Of a DNA stretch of 5,264 nt, positions 1 through 5,264 are shown in pieces. The position numbers and the translations under genes are program-made. Source of the DNA: Pseudomonadota bacterium (GTDB lineage: Bacteria > Pseudomonadota > Gammaproteobacteria > Pseudomonadales > Azotimanducaceae); assembly GCA_027621895.1 (NCBI GenBank), contig JAQCAK010000167.1, positions 1 to 5,264 of the forward strand, read 5' to 3'. How positions within the stretch are numbered: position 1 is the first letter of the stretch; each line of letters starts with the position of its first letter. The notes under the pieces were generated by a model. It did no database searches, had not been told where the DNA came from, and saw nothing but the letters and a program-made list of their open reading frames with translations.

Positions 1-22
1 CGGGTTGGCCTGCCTGCTTCGA

Positions 23-934
23 TCAGGGGGCCCAGACCAGGGGAAACACTTCCGGAAACTCTTCCAGGTGCTGACCGTCTTTGGGGTTGAAGTCATAGAG
101 CCGAATCGGGTCAGGTATCGCCTGGCTTCTGCGACGCAGATAGGTCACATCGGGGCCTGCCCAGAGAGAGGCATGTGAACGTCGCGGGTGATCCAGCTCC
201 ACGCCGCCCAGGGCAGAGTGAAGGATGTTGCCGTGAAACAGCAGCACGTCGCCGGGCTCATAATCCCATCCCAGGATTTCAAAAGAGTCACGATGCGCAT
301 CGATTTCCGGTAACTCAGGCAAGCCCGGGTCAAGGAAGGAATCGAAGTAGGTCCAGTGATCATGGGCCTCCTTGCCAATGAGTACCTTACCGGCGGCAAA
401 TTCCTCTTCCAGCTTCCTGGCACCGTCCGGATCATCGTTGGGATCCATGCCCACAGGTGGCCGGTAGGTCGCATTCCACAGGTGAGAGCCCCTGACGACC
501 TCCATGCTGATATTCCTCGGCGTTGGATCGGCACAGATCCAGGCACGAACCAGCTGGTGCCCTTCGACATTGTAATAACAGGTATCCTGGTGCCAGGCGC
601 TGGGGGCGATTAGTCCTGCGGGCTTGTAGAACATCTGGTCCATGTAAAAGCGCACCGGCGCATCGAGGACCGATCCAACAATCTGTGCCAGCGGCGATTC
701 GTCAAGAATCTGCTTGAGTTTCGGTGAATGACTGGCGGGCCACTGATCGATTCGCAGAGGCTCCGAGACACCCGCTGACATTCCGTCGGGATGATTGTTC
801 GCGTATTCCAGGCCTTCATCCAGCACCTCGGTCCAGTCCTTGCCCATAATGCCTCTCAGCATCACGGCACCGTCACGGTGGAACTGATTGATCTCTTCCT
901 TCGTGATCTCTCGAAGCATTTCTGACATAGCCAT
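23..934 (-). CDS. Phytanoyl-CoA dioxygenase (PhyH) family Fe(II)/2-oxoglutarate oxygenase
   Basis: This 303-residue protein is a probable cytosolic non-haem iron oxygenase that would hydroxylate a substrate using O2 and 2-oxoglutarate. The iron-binding HxD motif is visible at H115-D117 (context WHQDT). The distal histidine is most likely H239 (GDVLLFHGNILHSALGG), and R251 or R252, about 12 residues later, sits where the 2-oxoglutarate-anchoring arginine is expected. A GSH turn (residues 149-151) of the kind common in PhyH proteins lies between them. The length is normal for the family. The ATG at 934 is preferred over a second ATG two codons later because a GGAG lies 11 bases before the first. 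The gene is divergent from the crotonase operon and shares its upstream region. The family hydroxylates very diverse substrates (phytanoyl-CoA, ectoine, small natural products), so the substrate here is unknown. Family assignment is strong; pathway assignment is inference. Confidence 0.93.
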   Translation of the reverse strand: MAMSEMLREITKEEINQFHRDGAVMLRGIMGKDWTEVLDEGLEYANNHPDGMSAGVSEPLRIDQWPASHSPKLKQILDESPLAQIVGSVLDAPVRFYMDQMFYKPAGLIAPSAWHQDTCYYNVEGHQLVRAWICADPTPRNISMEVVRGSHLWNATYRPPVGMDPNDDPDGARKLEEEFAAGKVLIGKEAHDHWTYFDSFLDPGLPELPEIDAHRDSFEILGWDYEPGDVLLFHGNILHSALGGVELDHPRRSHASLWAGPDVTYLRRRSQAIPDPIRLYDFNPKDGQHLEEFPEVFPLVWAP

Positions 935-945
935 CGTTGTTTATT

Positions 946-949
946 CTCC
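946..949 (-). promoter_or_regulatory. Ribosome binding site of the PhyH-family gene
   Basis: GGAG on the minus strand lies 11 bases before the ATG at 934 and 17 before the alternative ATG two codons downstream. The spacing is slightly long for the first and too long for the second, so it favours the upstream start. Confidence 0.6.
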
Positions 950-977
950 ATCGCTTATGGTGTTAGCATAACGAAAA

Positions 978-1006
978 ATAATACGCATACATTGTTTTTT
1001 ATGCAA
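978..1006 (-). promoter_or_regulatory. Candidate sigma70-type promoter for the PhyH-family gene
   Basis: Read on the minus strand, TTGCAT (1006-1001) is followed by exactly 17 bases and then TATTAT (983-978). The -10 element matches the consensus at five of six positions and the -35 element keeps TTG. Transcription would start near 971, giving a leader of roughly 37 bases that contains the ribosome binding site. The surrounding DNA is markedly more AT-rich than the genes. A 5-bp inverted repeat (GCATA 985-989 and TATGC 1000-1004) lies across the spacer and -35 element and could be part of an operator. The match was found by eye and has not been tested. Confidence 0.45.
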
Positions 1007-1099
1007 CGGCGATGATGCGACGATACAAAACAATAGGTGCAACCCTGATCCTGGGGAAAACATTCGAACAACAACCTTAATCCTTCAGCAGGAGAAAAC

Positions 1100-1996
1100 A
1101 TGTCCGCATCATTCGAGTACATCGACTACCAGGTCGAAAATGGCAGAGCAAGAATCACACTGAACCGACCGGAGAAGCGCAATGCGCTGTCCATCGAGCT
1201 GGTCGAAGAGCTCCGGGACGCACTCTGGGAAGCGGATGATGACACGTCGGTCCACTGTGTGATTTTGAAGGGCGCTGGCAGCTCTTTCTGCGCTGGCTAC
1301 GATCTGACCACCAATCGAACCCGTAAAGAAGACGGCGTGCAGCGCCGCAAGCGTTCAAGCATGGACGATGATGCCTGGGGAATCGAACGCTTTCAGCGCA
1401 GCCTGCGAACCCTGACAGAAATGCACAAGCCCTCTATCGCACAGATCCATGGCCATTGCTACGCCGGCGGCACCGACCTCGCGCTCTATTGCGACATCCT
1501 GATCTGTGCCGACAATGCCAGCATCGGCTACTCGGCACTTCGCAACATGGGAGCTGCGCCCAACCAGATGTGGCTTTACCACATCGGTCCCCAGTGGACA
1601 AAAAGGCTGCTGCTCACTGGTGACACACTCACCGGCAAAGACGCCGCGCGTATCGGGCTGGTGCTGAAGTCCGTCCCGGAAGAGTACCTGGAACAGGAAG
1701 TGGAAGGTCTCGCCGACCGACTGAGCTGGATTGATCCAGAGATGCTCTCGACCAACAAGCGAATCATCAACGTCGGTATGGAGCTGATGGGCGCGCAGAC
1801 ACTCCAGCGCCTGGCCGCAGAAAACGATGCAAGGGCGCACACGACCCAGGCGGCGCGGGATGTATTCAAACAGATCGCCACCGAGGGCCTGCGAGCCGCA
1901 CTCCACGACCGGGATGCACCGTTCGGTGACAGCCGCGCACGTGTGATTGGTCCCGAGATCCGTGACGAAAACGGTAGACTTGTCGACAACGACTGA
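1100..1996 (+). CDS. Enoyl-CoA hydratase/isomerase (crotonase) family protein
   Basis: A 298-residue crotonase-fold protein expected to act on an acyl-CoA thioester in the cytosol. The N-terminal half shows the hallmark LNRPEKRNAL (21-30) and the first oxyanion-hole segment FCAGYDL (63-69). The second oxyanion segment, HGHCYAGGTDLALYCDI (118-133 region), supplies G123 and G124. Alignment by eye to rat mitochondrial hydratase places D126 at the first catalytic glutamate (E144) and A146 at the second (E164), so classical water addition is doubtful. An isomerase, hydrolase, lyase or dehydratase-like activity is as likely. The protein is about 30-40 residues longer than a standard hydratase, with an extended polar C-terminus. 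AGGAG at 1090-1094 lies 5 bases before the ATG, which fixes the start. It is the first gene of the probable operon, 25 bases before the LLM gene. The family is secure; the reaction is unknown. Confidence 0.93.
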   Translation: MSASFEYIDYQVENGRARITLNRPEKRNALSIELVEELRDALWEADDDTSVHCVILKGAGSSFCAGYDLTTNRTRKEDGVQRRKRSSMDDDAWGIERFQRSLRTLTEMHKPSIAQIHGHCYAGGTDLALYCDILICADNASIGYSALRNMGAAPNQMWLYHIGPQWTKRLLLTGDTLTGKDAARIGLVLKSVPEEYLEQEVEGLADRLSWIDPEMLSTNKRIINVGMELMGAQTLQRLAAENDARAHTTQAARDVFKQIATEGLRAALHDRDAPFGDSRARVIGPEIRDENGRLVDND

Positions 1997-2021
1997 TTGA
2001 TTCCGGACCGGGATACGGCTT

Positions 2022-2897
2022 ATGAAAATAGGATTGATCGGATTCAATATCAACAGTGAAAGCGGCGAGCAGATCATTGAGGTCGCGCAACTCGCGGAAG
2101 CCTGCGGCATCGAGTCTCTGTGGACCTTTGAGCATGTCATGGTGCCCATGGAATACGAGTCACGGTACCCCTATACCGCGAACGGCAGGATGGCCGTTGT
2201 CCCGGAGACCGTGATGGTCGACCCGTTGATCGGGCTCGCCGGCGTCGCGGTCGCAACGAAAACGATTCGGCTTGGCACCGGCGTCAACATCCTGCCGCAA
2301 ACCAACCCGCTGCTGCTGGCAAAACAGGCTGCAAGCCTGGACTTCCTCTCCGGCGGGCGACTCATGCTGGGCCTGGGTATCGGTTGGCTTGAGGAGGAAT
2401 ATGACGCCATGGGCGTGCCTTTCCGGAACCGGGGGAAACGCAACGACGACTACCTGGAAGCCATGCGTAAAGTCTGGAGCGGCGACGTCGTTGAGCATGA
2501 AAGTGAGTTTCTTTCCTGGCACGGATTCAAAAGTCATCCCTTGCCTGTTCAGACACCACTGCCCATTGTCATCGGTGGTTCGCGGGGCAAGGCTTTTGAT
2601 CGAATCGCGAAATACGCCCAGGGCTGGTATGCACCCCGACCCACTGACGAGGATCTGGAGACCATGACGCGACGAATGCATGAAACCTGCGAGGCACACG
2701 GGCGGGACCCGGCCGAGATCGAGATCTCGACCATGTGGATACCGGAGCCCGGCAATATCTCTGTGGACAGGTACGTCGAACTGGGCGTGGACCGCCTCAT
2801 TGTGCCGATATACGCGCTGTCCGAGCAGGGCACTTCAACAACAGACTGGATCAAACGGTTTGTTGATGATGTATTGGTTAATATACCGAACGGGTAA
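2022..2897 (+). CDS. LLM class oxidoreductase, probable F420-dependent (TIGR03619-like)
   Basis: A 291-residue protein of the bacterial luciferase-like TIM-barrel superfamily. Typical stretches are the N-terminal strand MKIGLIGFN, the LWTFEH segment (33-38), IRLGTGVNILPQ (82-93), LDFLSGGRLMLGLGIGW (106-122) with EEEYDAMGVPF after it, and PIVIGGS (181-187). The pattern resembles the probable F420-dependent oxidoreductases of the Rv2161c-like group. Such enzymes use reduced F420 or FMN for hydride transfer or monooxygenation. The cofactor cannot be settled from sequence, and no F420 biosynthesis gene is in the window. The ATG at 2022 has only a weak Shine-Dalgarno (GGGA near 2010-2013), so translation may depend partly on coupling to the crotonase gene, which ends 25 bases upstream. 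The nitroreductase follows after 37 bases. The start is favoured because the first beta strand begins at the methionine. Confidence 0.92.
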   Translation: MKIGLIGFNINSESGEQIIEVAQLAEACGIESLWTFEHVMVPMEYESRYPYTANGRMAVVPETVMVDPLIGLAGVAVATKTIRLGTGVNILPQTNPLLLAKQAASLDFLSGGRLMLGLGIGWLEEEYDAMGVPFRNRGKRNDDYLEAMRKVWSGDVVEHESEFLSWHGFKSHPLPVQTPLPIVIGGSRGKAFDRIAKYAQGWYAPRPTDEDLETMTRRMHETCEAHGRDPAEIEISTMWIPEPGNISVDRYVELGVDRLIVPIYALSEQGTSTTDWIKRFVDDVLVNIPNG

Positions 2898-2920
2898 TCA
2901 ACCTCACTTTCAACCATTCC

Positions 2921-2925
2921 AGGGA
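2921..2925 (+). promoter_or_regulatory. Ribosome binding site deciding the nitroreductase start
   Basis: AGGGA lies 9 bases before the ATG at 2935. The same reading frame is open upstream to beyond 2680, inside the LLM gene. This site, and family similarity that begins only after 2935, identify the true start. Confidence 0.65.
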
Positions 2926-2934
2926 CCGCGCCTT

Positions 2935-3576
2935 ATGGAAAGCATCAGTGTCGACACCGCCATTTTTACCACCAGGTCAATGCGCCACCTGCGCCCGGAC
3001 CCGGTGCCGAGGGAAGACCTCGAGTACATCGTTGAAGCCGCCACGATGGCACCTTCAGCCGGCAACTACCAGATGTGGACTTTCGTCGTCGTCACTGATG
3101 AAAACACCCGACAGAAAATCGGCGCGGCCTACCAGGAATCCGGAAACGCCTACATCCGGGACACGGTACTCGCGAACCCGGATACCGATGAGGAAAGAAT
3201 GCACGTATATGGCAAGGCAATGTACACCGTCGATCACCTCGCCGAAGCACCGGCTATTGTTGTTGCCTGTTCAACCATGCCGATCCCCAATGACAGCGGC
3301 GCAGCCTCCGGCCTTTTTGGTTCGGTGTTTCCAGCGATCCAGAATTTGATGCTGGCCGCGCGAGGTCGAGGGCTTGGCACCGTATTACTGACCCTGGCAA
3401 CGGACCACACACCGCTCCCCCCGAAAGAAAATACGCCGGTTCGTGAGTTACTTAACCTGCCCGAGGGTATTGAAGTGGTCGCTCTCATCCCCGTGGGCTA
3501 TCCCAGGGGAAAATGGGGTAGACCGCGAAGAGACGAGAACCTGAAGGTCCTGCACTGGAATACCTGGGAAGGTTGA
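2935..3576 (+). CDS. Nitroreductase family FMN-dependent protein
   Basis: A 213-residue protein of the FMN-binding nitroreductase family, normally homodimeric and cytosolic, using NAD(P)H to reduce nitroaromatics, quinones, enones or flavins. FMN phosphate-binding residues are recognisable at TRSMRHLRP (R14, S15, R17). The second flavin motif is APSAGNYQMW (39-48), a close variant of the usual PSxxNxQPW. IQNLMLAARGRGLGT (135-149) is the typical interface helix and glycine loop, and ALIPVGYPRGK (183-193) is the family's C-terminal strand. The frame extends upstream into the LLM gene, but those residues look like out-of-frame LLM translation, and AGGGA at 2921-2925 supports the ATG used here. 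It is last in the probable operon and is followed by a strong hairpin. It may act on the pathway intermediate, or supply reduced flavin to a partner; neither can be shown from sequence. Confidence 0.93.
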   Translation: MESISVDTAIFTTRSMRHLRPDPVPREDLEYIVEAATMAPSAGNYQMWTFVVVTDENTRQKIGAAYQESGNAYIRDTVLANPDTDEERMHVYGKAMYTVDHLAEAPAIVVACSTMPIPNDSGAASGLFGSVFPAIQNLMLAARGRGLGTVLLTLATDHTPLPPKENTPVRELLNLPEGIEVVALIPVGYPRGKWGRPRRDENLKVLHWNTWEG

Positions 3577-3598
3577 ATCGAAGGACTATTGTATAACC

Positions 3599-3634
3599 GC
3601 CGCGTTCACCGTTCCGGGCAACGGTGAACGCGGC
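3599..3634. terminator. Hairpin terminator between convergent genes
   Basis: A perfect 15-bp inverted repeat has arms at 3599-3613 (GCCGCGTTCACCGTT) and 3620-3634, with a 6-base loop CCGGGC. It lies between the nitroreductase stop (3574-3576) and the glyoxalase stop (3643-3645), which face each other. On the plus strand the stem is followed by only a short T run (TTT, 3635-3637); on the minus strand there is no clean T tract. It probably serves as a bidirectional terminator, though the weak T tails mean strength is uncertain. Confidence 0.75.
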
Positions 3635-3642
3635 TTTCCGTG

Positions 3643-4134
3643 CTAACCCAGAATCAGGTCCCGAAGTCCACTGGCAGACAGGATTTCCACCCAGTAACCA
3701 TCAGGGTCCTTGACAAACGCCAGTCCCTTCATCTTGCCGTCATCAGGACGCTTGACGTATTCCACACCCAGCGAATCAAAGCGCTCACAGGCCGCATAAA
3801 CATCCGGGACGGATATCCCAATGTGACCGAAACCCCGCGGCTCTTCATTGCCATTGTGATAATTGAACCCTTCATCGGACTCGGTGCCGTAATTGTGCGT
3901 CAGTTCAAGCAACGCGGATTGTTGAAACACCCATTTTGCGCGTTCTGCGCGATCTTCCGGAATCGGTGATGTCGGGTACCCCATGAAGTACAGACTGAAT
4001 TCCATATCGGGGAAATCAAACTGGTCCAGCAGGGTCATGCCGAGAACCTCCTGATAGAACGCAAGGGATTTCGACGGATCCTTTATCCGAAGCATGGTTT
4101 GATTCATTACAAAACCATCAGTTGGCGCTGCCAT
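3643..4134 (-). CDS. gloA: Lactoylglutathione lyase (glyoxalase I), Zn-type
   Basis: This 163-residue VOC-superfamily enzyme converts the methylglyoxal-glutathione hemithioacetal to S-lactoylglutathione in the cytosol, the first step of methylglyoxal detoxification. It carries two beta-alpha-beta-beta-beta modules and all four expected metal ligands: Q12 (NQTMLRIKDP), E77 (LLELTHN), H104 (GFGHIG) and E150 (YWVEIL). The sequence is strikingly close to the human/eukaryotic type, sharing SLAFYQEVLGMTLL, RGFGHIGISVPDVY and PDDGKMKGLAF. It also has the extra segment around 56-95 (KWVFQQSALLELTHNYGTE) found in long zinc-activated enzymes and absent from short nickel-activated ones such as E. coli GloA. 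AAGGAG (minus strand, 4146-4141) lies 6 bases before the ATG. The gene converges on the nitroreductase across a hairpin and diverges from the transporter. It is probably a housekeeping gene unrelated to the left-hand operon. Confidence 0.96.
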   Translation of the reverse strand: MAAPTDGFVMNQTMLRIKDPSKSLAFYQEVLGMTLLDQFDFPDMEFSLYFMGYPTSPIPEDRAERAKWVFQQSALLELTHNYGTESDEGFNYHNGNEEPRGFGHIGISVPDVYAACERFDSLGVEYVKRPDDGKMKGLAFVKDPDGYWVEILSASGLRDLILG

Positions 4135-4376
4135 ATCTCACTCCTTCACTTTTTTACAATCACTGCGGCTGCCCAGGCCGGCCAGCATCTTCCCATTTAT
4201 TGACTTCATAACACAGGCATTCACCCGGAAAAACTGCCGCGATCCAACAGACAACCCTTGCAAACAGCTTGTCAGTCGCAGCGGAGGCACTGGTTTAACG
4301 CGATCTTTCATACGCCAGGGTAGATTGTTCAAACCCCATTTCCGTGCTTTAGTACTCCTACGAGAAGAAGAGAGTC
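4135..4376. other. Divergent intergenic region, glyoxalase I to transporter pseudogene
   Basis: A 242-base gap between divergent starts. The visible content is the glyoxalase ribosome binding site (AAGGAG, 4141-4146 on the complement) and a purine-rich GAGAAGAAGAGAG stretch (about 4362-4374) just before the transporter GTG. TTGACT at 4200-4205 resembles a plus-strand -35 box but has no -10 at the right distance. TAGATT at 4321-4326 could be a -10 element with a poorly spaced TTTAAC (4294-4299). A small minus-strand frame crosses the region but shows no recognisable protein. No promoter can be called with confidence. Confidence 0.4.
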
Positions 4377-5264
4377 GTGGCTGTTACCGATAAGAGTCCA
4401 AAGCCGTATCGCGAACTGACTGTCGCTGCTGTTGTCCTGGGTGTACTGATCGGGGCGATGATGACAGCGGCTTTCATCTATATCGCCCTGAAACTCGGTT
4501 TTACCCTGCCGGGTTCCACGGTTGCCGCTCTTGGGCTTCGCGATTCTGCGCGGCATCATGGGTCGCGAATCGATCATTGAGAACAACCTCAACCAGACCG
4601 TTGCATCCGGCGTCAACAACGCCTCTGCAGGCATCGCTTTTACCTTGCCCGCCCTGTTTATCCTCAGCCTCAATGATCCGACACTGGCTGATTTCAATCC
4701 CTGGTCAGCGATTCTGGCAGCAATTGCGGGTTCATTTCTTGGCATAGTCGTGATCATCCCATTGCGCAAGCAGATGATCGAGTTCGAGCGGCTGCGATTC
4801 CCAAGCGGTATCGCCGTCGCCAGCCTGCTGCGTTCACCCGGTGCCGGCGTGCAGCAGGCAAAGTTGCTGGCGGCCGGCTTCGGTGTTGCCTGCGCGGCGC
4901 ACATACCCGCCTATTAAGGCGTGATTCCGGACCAGCTCGCACTTGGCACCTGGATCGGGCTGCCCCACTGGTTACCGGTTACCCTGGGCATTTCCTTCGC
5001 CAGTATTGGAGCCGGCCTGCTCGCCGGTCGCGGCGGATTGCCCTTTGTCTTCGGCGGCATGCTGGCCTGGTGGGTACTGTCGCCAGTGGTGATTACCCAG
5101 GGCTGGGTACCTGATGCGGCCCTGATCGGCGTTGCCGCCGATACAGCCTGGGAGACCTGGGCCTCGGATGTCCTGTATGGACAGATGCTTCGTCCTCTCG
5201 GTATCGGCATCCTCGTTGGTGGGGCGATTGCCGGCGTGATCGCCAGCCTGCCAGCATTGCGAGC
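4377..5264 (+). pseudogene. OPT-family oligopeptide transporter, frameshifted and with an in-frame stop (3' end outside the window)
   Basis: The remnant encodes the N-terminal part of an OPT-family membrane transporter, a family of proton-coupled carriers of peptides or metal chelates. Segment one (4377 to about 4529, GTG start) reads YRELTVAAVVLGVLIGAMM and then AAFIYIALKLGFTLPGSTVAA, the usual first membrane helices. Near 4527-4531 the reading frame changes: segment two continues as LGFAILRGIMGRESIIENN, then LNQTVASG and FTLPALFIL, and PLRKQMIEFERLRFPSG. It ends at TAA 4915-4917. Segment three stays open in the same frame to the window edge with ASIGAGLLAGRGGLPFVFGG and MLAWWVLSPVV, also OPT-like. 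The shift looks like a two-base loss, since family members carry one more residue after the paired alanines. GTG 4377 is the only start, because an in-frame TAG lies at 4350-4352. Two independent lesions favour a real pseudogene, but sequencing or assembly error cannot be excluded. Confidence 0.85.

Larger units (their letters stand above)
935..1099. promoter_or_regulatory. Divergent intergenic control region
   Basis: This 165-base gap separates the minus-strand oxygenase gene from the plus-strand operon, so both transcription units must start in or near it. It is AT-rich between about 955 and 1035. It contains four CATA or TATG words (956-959, 967-970, 986-989, 1000-1003) that form two inverted pairs, TATG...CATA and CATA...TATG. 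The minus-strand promoter candidate is annotated separately. No convincing plus-strand -35/-10 pair was found: TACAAA at 1024-1029 could be a -10 element, but no good -35 lies at the right distance. Control of both units from one operator is inferred from the layout only. Confidence 0.5.

Noticed and set aside
1355..2149. Long minus-strand open frame (264 codons) antisense to the crotonase gene and the start of the LLM gene
   Set aside because: It spans two genes with clear family motifs on the other strand, shows no recognisable domain, and has no supporting context, so it is a coding shadow.
2680..2934. Upstream in-frame extension of the nitroreductase
   Set aside because: These 85 codons overlap the LLM gene in another frame and have no family similarity. 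The ATG at 2935 has its own ribosome binding site and begins right before the nitroreductase homology.
3640..3969. 109-codon plus-strand frame opposite glyoxalase I
   Set aside because: The minus strand encodes a near full-length, fully liganded glyoxalase I, so this frame is a shadow.
4138..4332. 64-codon minus-strand frame ending 3 bases before the glyoxalase start
   Set aside because: The spacing would suit translational coupling, but it starts at TTG, has no clear ribosome binding site or recognisable motif, and lies in a normal-looking intergenic gap.
4329..4904. 191-codon minus-strand open frame opposite the OPT transporter
   Set aside because: The opposite strand carries OPT homology in pieces. 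The composition of this frame (rich in R, S and P) is typical of a shadow, and no domain is evident.
4522..4917. Middle OPT segment as an independent short membrane protein
   Set aside because: It begins within a conserved OPT helix, has no ribosome binding site at the TTG, and OPT similarity continues on both sides in other segments, so it is part of a broken gene.
4915..4917. Recoding of the in-frame TAA as a sense codon
   Set aside because: TAA is not a known selenocysteine or pyrrolysine codon, the other genes use normal stops including TAA (LLM gene), and a frameshift is also present, so gene decay is simpler.

Overview
The window looks like a piece of a proteobacterial chromosome, most likely a gammaproteobacterium of marine or environmental type. 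This is inferred from moderately GC-rich coding DNA, clear Shine-Dalgarno sites, and a glyoxalase I that closely resembles the zinc-type proteobacterial/eukaryotic enzyme. No rRNA, tRNA, CRISPR array, insertion sequence or phage gene is visible, so taxonomy rests on protein flavour alone and is tentative.

Left part (about 1-3640): a phytanoyl-CoA dioxygenase-family gene on the minus strand is divergent from a compact three-gene plus-strand run. The run is a crotonase-fold (enoyl-CoA hydratase/isomerase family) protein, a luciferase-like probable F420-dependent oxidoreductase, and a nitroreductase-family flavoprotein. The gaps inside the run are 25 and 37 bases, which suggests one operon. The shared 165-base divergent region carries a good minus-strand promoter candidate (TTGCAT, 17 bases, TATTAT) among several CATA/TATG half-site-like words. 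The run ends at a perfect 15-bp hairpin lying between convergent genes. An Fe(II)/2-oxoglutarate oxygenase, a CoA-thioester enzyme and two flavin/deazaflavin oxidoreductases together suggest a small catabolic or modifying pathway for a hydrophobic or CoA-activated carbon compound. The substrate cannot be read from sequence.

Right part (about 3643-5264): a minus-strand glyoxalase I (methylglyoxal detoxification) with all four metal ligands present. After a 242-base divergent gap comes the start of an OPT-family oligopeptide/siderophore-type transporter on the plus strand. That transporter carries two separate lesions, a net frameshift near 4527-4531 and an in-frame TAA at 4915-4917, yet its homology continues to the window edge. 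It is best read as a decaying pseudogene, or as assembly error.

The most notable points are the crotonase that lacks both canonical catalytic glutamates while keeping the oxyanion-hole glycines, the uncharacterised oxygenase/crotonase/LLM/nitroreductase set, and the doubly broken transporter. No unmistakably new kind of system is visible; the four-gene set is the best candidate for an undescribed pathway.
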